From NCBI RefSeq assembly GCF_900290275.1, contig NZ_LT985323.1, positions 124,001 to 188,000 on the forward strand: a DNA stretch of 64,000 nt, written 5' to 3'. The position numbers were made by a program, and so were the translations under genes. The DNA comes from Prevotella merdae. GTDB taxonomy: Bacteria; Bacteroidota; Bacteroidia; Bacteroidales; Bacteroidaceae. Of the stretch, positions 1-8,071 are shown one piece after another; position 1 is the first letter of the stretch; each line of letters begins with the position of its first letter. The notes beneath the pieces were generated by a model, which saw nothing but the letters and a program-made list of their open reading frames with translations, was not told where the DNA came from and ran no database searches.

Positions 1-434
1 ACGGGGAACAACTTGTACTGCTGGCGCAGACGCTCGGACTGAATACTTGCTGGGCAGGACTGAGCTATCGCAGAGTGGACGAGGCTTACAGTGTTGGTGA
101 TGACGAAAAACTGACGTGTATGATAGCCTTGGGATATGGAGCTACGCAAGGACATAAGCGCAAGAGCAAGACAGCAGAGCAAGTGAGCAACATCAGCAGC
201 GACTCGCCCGAATGGTTTCGCAATGGTGTGGAAGCAGCACTCCTGGCTCCTACAGCCATCAATCAGCAGAAATTCTCGTTCACTTTATTGCCTAACGAAC
301 AAGACACAGAAGACAAACCAAAGGTTCTCGCCAAGCGAGGTTTCTCAATGGTGGGATATACTAAAATGGATATAGGCATAGCCAGACTGCACTTCGAGAT
401 TGGTGCAGGAACGGAAAACTTCGATTGGGCGTAA
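1..434 (+). CDS. Nitroreductase family protein, C-terminal part (5' end outside window)
   Basis: The reading frame is open from base 3, so the gene starts before the window; the GTG at 75 is internal. About 144 residues are visible, including a segment reading ...LGLNTCWAGLSYRR and later APTAINQQKFSF, which fits the FMN-binding nitroreductase fold of the TM1586-like type (two half-domains in one chain). Such proteins are cytoplasmic flavin oxidoreductases whose physiological substrate is usually unknown. It ends 27 bp before the next gene on the same strand, so the two could share a transcript. The family call is from sequence resemblance and the exact substrate cannot be given. Confidence 0.75.
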   Translation, partial: GEQLVLLAQTLGLNTCWAGLSYRRVDEAYSVGDDEKLTCMIALGYGATQGHKRKSKTAEQVSNISSDSPEWFRNGVEAALLAPTAINQQKFSFTLLPNEQDTEDKPKVLAKRGFSMVGYTKMDIGIARLHFEIGAGTENFDWA

Positions 435-461
435 CGTCCTTTTTATATAAAGAGAACAATT

Positions 462-1160
462 ATGAAGACACTTCCATACATAGTATTCAGCTTTATCATG
501 CTTTGCGCATTGTGCACCAGCATAAACAGCTATAACAGAACAGAGAATATGATAGCGCAGGACGTAAATAGGGCTTTGGAGCAAGTCCTGGCGAAGATGC
601 CTGACAATGTGGTAACCACAGACACCATACGCTGTTATCGTAACTATCTGACCATTGCCGAGCTGAAGGATACGGCAGGCATTGCCATGCGTACTGTTCG
701 TAGGGACGGACGTTGGGAGACGAAGATGGTGGCAGAGGCCAACTATGGCTTTGCTGCGACATTCATGATGTCTGACCAGAAGGCTTCCGGCTCTCTTATG
801 TTTGTCGGTATGATGTGGCTGTTGGGTAGTCTGTGGTATGTGAAGCGGAAAAGGCCAGAACTGGTGGCGCAAGGTTTGGCGTACGGAGGCATAGTGCTCA
901 ATGGCGACAAGTTTATGACGCTTTCGGGCGAGCAGATCCGTCTTACACCAATGCAGCATTCCCTGCTCGAGATGTTTATGCTGACGGACACGCATACTCT
1001 CTCAAAACAGGAGATTTGTGACCGTCTATGGCCGAAGAAACCTGACGCCAGCGATACGCTCTACACTCTTGTACGACGCATTAAACCAATCATCGAAGCT
1101 CATAGCCGTCTGAAGATAGAGTCGGACAGAGGCAAGAGCTATAGTCTGAAACTCAAATAG
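462..1160 (+). CDS. Membrane-anchored OmpR-type winged-helix DNA-binding protein
   Basis: A 232-residue protein. A hydrophobic segment at about residues 4-22 and a second at 111-127 bracket an extracytoplasmic stretch of about 85 residues. Residues 145-232 look like the C-terminal winged helix of OmpR/PhoB regulators (LTPMQHSLLEMF, then SKQEICDRLW, then TLYTLVRRIKPII and a final beta wing). There is no receiver domain, so this is a one-component design with the DNA-binding part inside and a sensor loop outside, the mirror image of ToxR/CadC, in which the wHTH is N-terminal. The next gene encodes an outer-membrane barrel, and the 94-bp gap between them carries three 11-bp direct repeats in front of a promoter, which suggests it regulates its neighbour. 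The first segment could instead be a cleaved signal peptide, leaving one membrane span. The ligand is unknown. Confidence 0.7.
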   Translation: MKTLPYIVFSFIMLCALCTSINSYNRTENMIAQDVNRALEQVLAKMPDNVVTTDTIRCYRNYLTIAELKDTAGIAMRTVRRDGRWETKMVAEANYGFAATFMMSDQKASGSLMFVGMMWLLGSLWYVKRKRPELVAQGLAYGGIVLNGDKFMTLSGEQIRLTPMQHSLLEMFMLTDTHTLSKQEICDRLWPKKPDASDTLYTLVRRIKPIIEAHSRLKIESDRGKSYSLKLK

Positions 1161-1169
1161 ATAGGATGG

Positions 1170-1198
1170 TTGTCAGCCAATTGTCAGGGAAATGTCAG
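1170..1198 (+). promoter_or_regulatory. Three TGTCAG direct repeats at exactly 11-bp spacing (candidate operator)
   Basis: TTGTCAG at 1170-1176, TTGTCAG at 1181-1187 and ATGTCAG at 1192-1198 repeat with an 11-bp period, one helical turn. OmpR/PhoB-family winged helices bind head-to-tail on such tandem repeats. The array ends about 8 bp upstream of the -33 box of the outer-membrane gene, where an activator would sit, and directly follows the gene for an OmpR-type wHTH. Binding is inferred. Confidence 0.55.
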
Positions 1199-1206
1199 AC
1201 AGATAA

Positions 1207-1238
1207 ATTGGCTTTCTTAAAAGGAGAATATATATTTG
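1207..1238 (+). promoter_or_regulatory. Bacteroidota-type promoter for the outer-membrane protein gene
   Basis: A -33-like ATTG (1207-1210) is followed after 20 bp by TATATTTG (1231-1238), matching the TAnnTTTG -7 box of the Bacteroidota primary sigma factor. Initiation would fall near 1245, only 10-20 bases before the two possible ATG codons. Confidence 0.5.
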
Positions 1239-1254
1239 CATCGAAAATCAAAAA

Positions 1255-3309
1255 ATGGTGCAAATGAAACGATTGATTACACTTTCCATTATTCTTTCTT
1301 CCACATTCTGTGCTTATGCTCAGGATGTGGAAAAGACTATCACGCTCGACGAAGTGACAGTAAAAGCAGCCAAGGTTGTGAACAAGGCAGACGGTATGAT
1401 AATTTATCCTACCGATGCTCAGAAGCAAGCTTCTAACAATGGCTACAGCATTCTTGAGAAACTCACACTTGCCAATCTTCGTATCGACAACATCAGACAT
1501 TCTATTACTGCCATCGACAATAGGGGAGGAGTTCAGATTAGAATAAATGGTATCGTGGTTGGCAAACCGGATATGTTGGCTCTCAATCCAAAGGACATCT
1601 CCAAGATAGACTTCATCAACAATCCCGGCGTTCGTTATGGTGACGGCATAGCCTATGTCATTGATATAGTGACACGCAGAAACGAGAGCGGATATACCGT
1701 TGGCACGGACCTTACCTCGGCGCTTACCACGTTGCAGGGCGATGACATGGTTTATGGTAAATGGAACAAGGGCAAGAGCGAATTATCGTTTTCGTATGAC
1801 GTGAGCGGGTATAAAACCAAAGGCGAAAAGAGCAAGCAGTCGGCAGATTACACCTTGACAGATGGTAGTATCTATACAATAGAACGAAACGATGTGGAGT
1901 CGCTTCGTAAATCCATATCGCATGATGCAAAACTTACCTATAACTGGTCAGACTCAACGGCAACAGTCTTTCAGGCATCATTGAACGGAGCATTCAACAA
2001 CACTCCCGACAATTATACTGTTAAGGATATTGTGGACGGCACTCGCCAATATAAAGCAACAAGTAGAGCGAAAGACAAGAGCTATTCGCCCGTATTGGAT
2101 ATCTATTTCTTCCGTCAGCTCACGCCATGTCAGTCTGTTACCGCAAATGCTGTAGCCACGTATATCTCCACACAGACAAGCAGTTATTATGACGAGGGCA
2201 CACCTTATAAATATAATGTGGATGGCAAGACGGCTTCTCTGCTTACAGAGGTAATCTACGAGAATCGACTGAAGCCCTTCACTTTCTCTACAGGCTTGAA
2301 TAACAGTTATAAGTACATCAAGAACAACTATCTTGGTGATGCTTCCTCTTTTACCAAGACCAACAACAACCGCCTATATGCCTTTGCCGAAATCAAGGGC
2401 ATGCTCCAGCCTTTTAGCTACACATTAGGAACTGGCGCAAGTTACATTCATTACACTCAGAACGGACACAGATACAACTTCTGGACTTTCCATCCAAAGG
2501 CATCTCTGACATATCAGATTAGTAATAGCATGCAGCTGAGCTATACTTTTGGGATGCAGGACAAAGTCTCGCGCATAGCCATGACGAGTGATGCTACGAT
2601 TCGCACAAACAGTATGGAATGGACAGTAGGCAATCCTGACCTGAAACCTTCGCACGATATTGAGCATCGCCTACATGTTTCATACAACACAAGTCGCTTG
2701 CAGACCTTCGTTGAAGGTTATTATAAACAATGTCTAAAACCGAACATGGCTCACTATGAGCGAACTGACGGCAATAAGTTTCTTTATACCCAAATAAACC
2801 AAAAGGAGATAGACGCGCTGGATGTCTATGCATATGCAAGCTATTGGCTCTTGCCCGAAAAGCTCCAAATTGCAGCCAATGGAGGAATATATAGATGCTT
2901 CAATTTCGGCTACGGCTATACGCATTGCTACACCTCATGGTTTTATGCAAGTAGCATCACGGCTTATCTCGGCAACTTCACGTTGCAAGGCTATGTTGAC
3001 AACGGCAATCGATTCTTGGAGGGTGAATCTAAAGGCTACAACGGAGCTTATTCGGTACTGAAAGCATCCTACACATGGCGCGATTGGCAATTTTCATTGT
3101 CATGGGTAAATCCATTTATGAGCAATTACAAGTCGTACGAGAACGAATTGCTCAACCGCAACCTATATAAGCATACCATCGGCTATTCCAAAGGCAACGG
3201 CAACCAAATATCCCTGAACCTATCCTGGCGTCTAAGCCGAGGCAGCAAGCATAAGTCAGCAGAAAAGAGAATTAACCTGCGCGACACGGATAATGGTATT
3301 ATCAAATAA
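1255..3309 (+). CDS. Outer-membrane beta-barrel protein, TonB-dependent-receptor-like
   Basis: A 684-residue protein with a signal peptide ending near CAYAQ. After ITLDEVTVKAAKVV comes a plug-like domain (about residues 40-140, with GGVQIRINGIVVGKP and a segment on NPGVRYGDGIAYVIDIVTRR), then a long barrel of alternating aromatic strands resembling the OMP_b-brl_3 family. There is no N-terminal carboxypeptidase-regulatory-like domain, which many relatives have. Start is either 1255 or the ATG at 1264 (MKRLIT); the latter gives a more usual signal peptide. It probably imports or exports a compound sensed through the upstream membrane regulator, but no substrate-specific residues are recognisable. 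A strong hairpin at 3317-3386 follows the stop codon. Confidence 0.8.
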   Translation: MVQMKRLITLSIILSSTFCAYAQDVEKTITLDEVTVKAAKVVNKADGMIIYPTDAQKQASNNGYSILEKLTLANLRIDNIRHSITAIDNRGGVQIRINGIVVGKPDMLALNPKDISKIDFINNPGVRYGDGIAYVIDIVTRRNESGYTVGTDLTSALTTLQGDDMVYGKWNKGKSELSFSYDVSGYKTKGEKSKQSADYTLTDGSIYTIERNDVESLRKSISHDAKLTYNWSDSTATVFQASLNGAFNNTPDNYTVKDIVDGTRQYKATSRAKDKSYSPVLDIYFFRQLTPCQSVTANAVATYISTQTSSYYDEGTPYKYNVDGKTASLLTEVIYENRLKPFTFSTGLNNSYKYIKNNYLGDASSFTKTNNNRLYAFAEIKGMLQPFSYTLGTGASYIHYTQNGHRYNFWTFHPKASLTYQISNSMQLSYTFGMQDKVSRIAMTSDATIRTNSMEWTVGNPDLKPSHDIEHRLHVSYNTSRLQTFVEGYYKQCLKPNMAHYERTDGNKFLYTQINQKEIDALDVYAYASYWLLPEKLQIAANGGIYRCFNFGYGYTHCYTSWFYASSITAYLGNFTLQGYVDNGNRFLEGESKGYNGAYSVLKASYTWRDWQFSLSWVNPFMSNYKSYENELLNRNLYKHTIGYSKGNGNQISLNLSWRLSRGSKHKSAEKRINLRDTDNGIIK

Positions 3310-3316
3310 AAATACA

Positions 3317-3386
3317 AAAAACGACAATAGAGACAATGTAGACAACTCAATAGCGGTTGTCAGTCATTGTCTCTATTGTCGTTTTT
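3317..3386. terminator. Bidirectional terminator between the barrel gene and carB
   Basis: A perfect 22-bp inverted repeat (3317-3338 with 3365-3386) begins with A5 and ends with T5, so it can work on both strands. Its loop holds a second 6-bp stem (3341-3346 with 3356-3361). A smaller hairpin, 3395-3402 with 3418-3425, lies nearer carB. Confidence 0.85.
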
Positions 3387-3447
3387 ATGTTATTGAGAGT
3401 TGGGATTTCATAACCCTCAACTCTCAATTCTTAATTTTCAACTCGGA

Positions 3448-6400
3448 TTAGTATTCACCCCAAGCCTTGATGTCGATATCCTCAATCTTCGTTGTGCAGA
3501 ATGCATAGATAAATGCACTTGCAAGACGAGCATTGGTGATAAGAGGCACGTTGAGGTCGATAGCGGCACGACGAATCTTGTAGCCGTTGGTAAGCTCTGA
3601 GCTTGTGAGGTTCTTCGGGATGTTGACAACCATGTCGATAGTATGGTTGTGCAACAAGTCGAGAGCCTTAGGCTCTTCACCCTCCTCTGATGGCCAAAGC
3701 ACATGAGTGTTCTCAATGCCATTCTCTGTAAGGAACTTGCTTGTACCACCTGTAGCATACAGTTTGTAACCATTCTCAAGAAGCATCTTGGCTGCGTCGA
3801 GCATTGCAACCTTCTGCTTTGCACCACCTGTAGAAAGAAGGATGTTCTTCTTCGGAATGCGGTGACCTACAGAGAGCATACTCTTAAGCAATGCTGTGTT
3901 GGTGTCGTCGCCCAAGCAACCTACCTCACCGGTAGAGCTCATGTCAACACCAAGCACTGGGTCGGCCTTCTGCAAACGGTTGAATGAGAACTGCGAAGCC
4001 TTGATACCTACATAGTCGAGATCGAAGAGGTTCTTGCTCGGCTTCTCTACCGGCAAACCAAGCATTACGCGAGTAGCAAGCTCGATAAGGTTGATCTTAA
4101 GAACCTTGCTCACGAATGGGAACGAACGTGATGCACGCAAGTTACATTCGATAACGAGGATATCGTTGTCGCGAGCCATGAACTGAATGTTGAATGGTCC
4201 GTTGATGTGAAGTTCCTTGGCAATCTGACGACCTACACGCTTACAGCGGCGAACAGTCTCAACATAGAGTTTCTGTGGCGGGAACTGGATGGTAGCGTCA
4301 CCAGAGTGTACACCAGCAAACTCAATGTGCTCTGATATAGCGTAGGCGATAACCTCACCATTCTTAGCCACAGCATCCATCTCAATTTCCTTTGCATGCT
4401 CGATGAACTTACTAACCACAACAGGGTGATCCTCACTAACGTTGGCAGCCAACTGCAGGAATCGCTTAAGCTCATCCTCATTTGAACAAACGTTCATAGC
4501 AGCACCCGAGAGAACGTAAGACGGACGAACGAGTACTGGGAAACCTACACGCTCGATGAAGCGGTCGATATCCTCCATACTTGTAAGTGCACTCCACTCT
4601 GGCTGGTTGATGCCATTGTTGGTAAGCATCTGCGAGAACTTAGCACGGTCCTCAGCATTGTCGATATCCTGAGCCTTGGTACCGAGAATTGGCACATGCT
4701 GCTCGTCGAGAAGCATAGCAAGGTTGTTAGGTATCTGGCCACCAGTAGACACGATTACACCATGAGGAGTCTCAAGGTCGATGATGTCCATCACGCGCTC
4801 GAATGTGAGCTCGTCGAAATAGAGACGGTCGCACATATCATAGTCGGTTGACACTGTCTCTGGGTTGTAGTTGATCATTACCGAACGGTAACCCTCCTTG
4901 CGGATAGTATTCAGAGCCTGAACACCACACCAGTCGAACTCTACAGACGAACCAATGCGGTAAGCACCTGAGCCAAGAACGACGATAGAACGCTTGTCGT
5001 TTTCGAAAGTAATATCGCTCTTAACGCCAGCGTATGTCACATAGAGGTAGTTGGTCTGAGCTGGATACTCTGCAGCAAGTGTGTCTATCTGCTTAACAAC
5101 AGGAAGGATGCCATAGTTCTTACGACGTGAACGCACCACAAGCGAAGCCTTGCGCATAGACTTAAGCTCGTCCTCCAAACCTACTGCACGAGCAATCTGG
5201 AAGTCGGTGAAACCATAAACCTTGGCTGTACGCAGAAGTTCCTTGTCGAGAGTGTTGATATTGCACTTCTTCATAGCCTCATCGATGTCGATGATGTGCT
5301 TGAGTTTCTCAAGGAACCACTTGTCAATCTTTGTCAGCTCATGTATCTGGTCTACGGTATAGCCCTTATGCATAGCCTTCGAGATAACAAACACACGCTT
5401 GTCAGTAGGCTCGCGCAAAGCTGCATCAATATCCTCTATTTCAAGCTCCTTGTTCTCTACGAAGCCGTGCATACCCTGGCCAATCATGCGCAGACCCTTC
5501 TGGATAGCCTCCTCGAAGTTGCGGCCGATAGCCATAACCTCACCTACCGACTTCATTGAAGAGCCAAGCTCCTTGTCTACACCACGGAACTTAGAGAGGT
5601 CCCAACGTGGAATCTTGCAGACTACGTAGTCGAGTGCCGGCTCAAAGAAAGCGGATGTTGTCTTGGTAACAGAGTTCTTCAACTCAAACAAGCCATAACC
5701 CATACCGAGCTTAGCAGCAACGAAAGCCAAAGGATAACCTGTAGCCTTAGAAGCAAGAGCAGATGAGCGGCTCAGACGAGCGTTTACCTCGATAACGCGA
5801 TAGTCCTCCGACTGTGGGTCGAAAGCATACTGCACATTACACTCACCAACGATGCCGATATGACGAATAATCTTTATAGCCAAAGCACGGAGCTTGTGAT
5901 ACTCTGAGTTGGTAAGGGTCTGCGACGGAGCGATAACGATCGACTCACCAGTATGGATGCCTAATGGGTCGAAGTTCTCCATGTTGCAGACAGTGATACA
6001 GTTGTCGTAGCGGTCGCGCACTACCTCATACTCTATCTCCTTCCATCCCTTCAAGCTCTTCTCTACCAACACCTGCGGAGAGAACGAGAATGCCTTCTCG
6101 GCAAGCTTGTCAAGTTCTTCCTCGTTGTCAGCAAAGCCAGAACCAAGTCCACCGAGAGCGTAAGCAGCACGGATAATAACCGGATAGCCAAGCTCGGCAG
6201 CAGCCTTACGAGTCTGCTCTATATTCTCGCAAGCCTCGCTCTTGATAGTCTTAACGTTGATTTCGTCGAGCTTCTCTACGAAGAGCTCGCGGTCCTCTGT
6301 GTCCATAATAGCCTGAACCGGAGTACCAAGCACCTTCACATTATACTTCTCGAGGATACCCTGACGATAAAGCTCAACACCACAGTTGAGCGCTGTCTGT

Positions 6401-6672
6401 CCACCAAACGAGAGCAGGATGCCATCAGGACGCTCCTTCTTGATAACCTCCTCTACGAAGTAAGGCTGAACAGGAAGGAAATATATCTGATCGGCAACAC
6501 CCTCTGATGTCTGCACGGTAGCAATGTTAGGGTTGATGAGCACAGTCTCAATACCCTCCTCACGCAAAGCCTTGAGAGCCTGAGAACCAGAATAGTCGAA
6601 CTCGCCCGCTTCACCAATCTTCAAGGCACCCGAACCGAGCAACAATACTTTCTTTATATTTTCGTCTTTCAT
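3448..6672 (-). CDS. carB: Carbamoyl-phosphate synthase large subunit
   Basis: A 1074-residue protein, full length for CarB. It makes carbamoyl phosphate from bicarbonate, ammonia and two ATP for pyrimidine and arginine synthesis in the cytoplasm. Two similar halves each carry a Rossmann start (LLLGSGALKIGEAGEFDYSG and a second VVLGSGAYRIGSSVEFDWCG) and an ATP-grasp domain. An oligomerisation region lies between them, and an MGS-like allosteric domain fills the last 130 residues (KQKVAMLDAAKMLLENG, LYATGGTSKFL). VIEVNARLSRSSALASKATG and VIECNLRASRSFPFVSKV are the ATP-grasp signature loops of the two halves. carA lies 107 bp upstream in the same direction, so the two subunits are probably co-transcribed. 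Nothing looks broken. Confidence 0.97.
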   Translation of the reverse strand: MKDENIKKVLLLGSGALKIGEAGEFDYSGSQALKALREEGIETVLINPNIATVQTSEGVADQIYFLPVQPYFVEEVIKKERPDGILLSFGGQTALNCGVELYRQGILEKYNVKVLGTPVQAIMDTEDRELFVEKLDEINVKTIKSEACENIEQTRKAAAELGYPVIIRAAYALGGLGSGFADNEEELDKLAEKAFSFSPQVLVEKSLKGWKEIEYEVVRDRYDNCITVCNMENFDPLGIHTGESIVIAPSQTLTNSEYHKLRALAIKIIRHIGIVGECNVQYAFDPQSEDYRVIEVNARLSRSSALASKATGYPLAFVAAKLGMGYGLFELKNSVTKTTSAFFEPALDYVVCKIPRWDLSKFRGVDKELGSSMKSVGEVMAIGRNFEEAIQKGLRMIGQGMHGFVENKELEIEDIDAALREPTDKRVFVISKAMHKGYTVDQIHELTKIDKWFLEKLKHIIDIDEAMKKCNINTLDKELLRTAKVYGFTDFQIARAVGLEDELKSMRKASLVVRSRRKNYGILPVVKQIDTLAAEYPAQTNYLYVTYAGVKSDITFENDKRSIVVLGSGAYRIGSSVEFDWCGVQALNTIRKEGYRSVMINYNPETVSTDYDMCDRLYFDELTFERVMDIIDLETPHGVIVSTGGQIPNNLAMLLDEQHVPILGTKAQDIDNAEDRAKFSQMLTNNGINQPEWSALTSMEDIDRFIERVGFPVLVRPSYVLSGAAMNVCSNEDELKRFLQLAANVSEDHPVVVSKFIEHAKEIEMDAVAKNGEVIAYAISEHIEFAGVHSGDATIQFPPQKLYVETVRRCKRVGRQIAKELHINGPFNIQFMARDNDILVIECNLRASRSFPFVSKVLKINLIELATRVMLGLPVEKPSKNLFDLDYVGIKASQFSFNRLQKADPVLGVDMSSTGEVGCLGDDTNTALLKSMLSVGHRIPKKNILLSTGGAKQKVAMLDAAKMLLENGYKLYATGGTSKFLTENGIENTHVLWPSEEGEEPKALDLLHNHTIDMVVNIPKNLTSSELTNGYKIRRAAIDLNVPLITNARLASAFIYAFCTTKIEDIDIKAWGEY

Positions 6673-6779
6673 TTATTCTAATGCTTAATTGATTAATGTT
6701 TGATGTCTAAATGGCTGATGCCATAAACATACAAAACTTAAACATTTGGATTTTTCACTTTTCGTTCTTCACTTTTCAC

Positions 6780-7856
6780 TTACTTCAATGCTTCCACAAA
6801 CTTGTCGAACATGAACTCTGTGTCTACCGGACCTGAGCATGCCTCTGGATGGAACTGGCTTGAGAACCAAGGCTTAGACTTGTGGCGAATACCCTCGTTA
6901 GAACCGTCGTTCATATTTACGAACAATTCCTCCCAGTCAGCACCAAGTGTCTTAGCGTCAACAGCATAACCGTGGTTCTGTGATGTAACGAAGCACTTTT
7001 CGGTGCCAACCATACGAACTGGCTGGTTGTGCGAACGATGACCATACTTGAGCTTATAGATGTGAGCACCTGCAGCCTTAGCAAGCAGCTGGTTGCCCAT
7101 ACAGATACCACAGATAGGCTTGTCGGAAAGGCTCATCTGCTTCTGGATAATCTTAACGGCAGCCTCACACATGTCAGGGTCGCCAGGACCGTTGGCAAGG
7201 AAGAGTCCGTCAAACTCCATGTCGGTATAGTCGTAGTTCCAAGGCACACGAATAACCTCACAACCGCGGTTGATAAGACAACGTATGATGTTGGCCTTAA
7301 CGCCACAGTCTACGAGAACAACCTTCTTGTCAGCACCCTCATTGTAGCGTACAATCTCCTTGCAGCTAACCTTATCTACGAAGTTAACTCCAGCATACTC
7401 GGCGGTTGGGATATTCTCAGGTTCGTCGTCAAAGATAATCTTACCCATCATAACACCATGCTCGCGCAACACCTTTGTAAGTTCACGGGTGTCGATACCT
7501 GTAATACCAGGTACGTGCTCGCGCTTGAGCCATTCTGCAAGACTTTCAACAGCGTTCCAGTGGCAATACTCCTCACTATAGTCAGCCACAATGATAGCCG
7601 AAGCGTAGATTTTGTCACTCTCCATGAACGTTGGCAATCCGTTCTCCTCAAAAGAGAAAGGAGGCACGCCATAGTTTCCTACAAGCGGATAGGTCAGAGT
7701 CATGAGCTGTCCGGCATAAGAAGGGTCGGTCAACGACTCAGGATATCCCATCATCGCTGTGTTGAAAACGACCTCTCCAGCCACTGGTGCTTCATAACCG
7801 AATGACTTACCATGGAACTTGGTTCCGTCTTCCAATACTAAAGTTACATTTCTCAT
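6780..7856 (-). CDS. carA: Carbamoyl-phosphate synthase small (glutaminase) subunit
   Basis: A 358-residue protein. It hydrolyses glutamine and channels ammonia to CarB. The N-terminal half is the CPSase small-chain domain (LEDGTKFHGKSFG, FNTAMMGYPESLTDPSY). The C-terminal half is a class I glutamine amidotransferase with the nucleophile cysteine in CGICMGNQLLA and the His/Glu pair in FHPEAC. It is the first gene of a carA-carB unit, downstream of a purF-type gene in the same orientation, a grouping that joins the glutamine-using steps of purine and pyrimidine synthesis. Confidence 0.97.
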   Translation of the reverse strand: MRNVTLVLEDGTKFHGKSFGYEAPVAGEVVFNTAMMGYPESLTDPSYAGQLMTLTYPLVGNYGVPPFSFEENGLPTFMESDKIYASAIIVADYSEEYCHWNAVESLAEWLKREHVPGITGIDTRELTKVLREHGVMMGKIIFDDEPENIPTAEYAGVNFVDKVSCKEIVRYNEGADKKVVLVDCGVKANIIRCLINRGCEVIRVPWNYDYTDMEFDGLFLANGPGDPDMCEAAVKIIQKQMSLSDKPICGICMGNQLLAKAAGAHIYKLKYGHRSHNQPVRMVGTEKCFVTSQNHGYAVDAKTLGADWEELFVNMNDGSNEGIRHKSKPWFSSQFHPEACSGPVDTEFMFDKFVEALK

Positions 7857-7959
7857 AGTTCTATATCTTCTCTTTGTTTGTCTTGAATATTTTAGTTTCT
7901 TCTTTCCCCTTGTTTGTTATAGTTGGACTTATACCCTCCTACACTTATTCGCGCACAGA

Positions 7960-8059
7960 CGCCCTGAAAGCGCAAAAGTGTAATCGTGGTATATACTTTT
8001 GCCCTTCCAGGGCGCGTGTTGCTAAGGTGTTGCCAACACAGGCTGCGACAGATCTGTCG
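7960..8059. repeat. Palindromic REP-like element between carA and purF
   Basis: Nested inverted repeats: CGCCCTG (7960-7966) pairs with CAGGGCG (8008-8014), and inside it GCAAAAGT (7972-7979) pairs with ACTTTTGC (7995-8002). Further on is a perfect 14-bp palindrome (8046-8059). GCCCT/AGGGC stems next to GCAAAAG resemble the interspersed palindromic repeats common in Bacteroidales genomes. It occupies most of the carA-purF spacer (7857-8071). Confidence 0.6.
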
Positions 8060-8071
8060 TACCACTTATGT

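Noticed and set aside
1170..1198. Classical Pho box controlling a phosphate gene
   Set aside because: Spacing and TGTCA core resemble a Pho box, but no PhoB gene or phosphate transporter is near and Bacteroidota Pho sites are not established; a local wHTH is the simpler partner.
7029..7805. 258-codon open frame on the plus strand across carA
   Set aside because: It is antisense to carA, whose protein has all catalytic motifs; the frame has no family resemblance and uses rare-looking composition.
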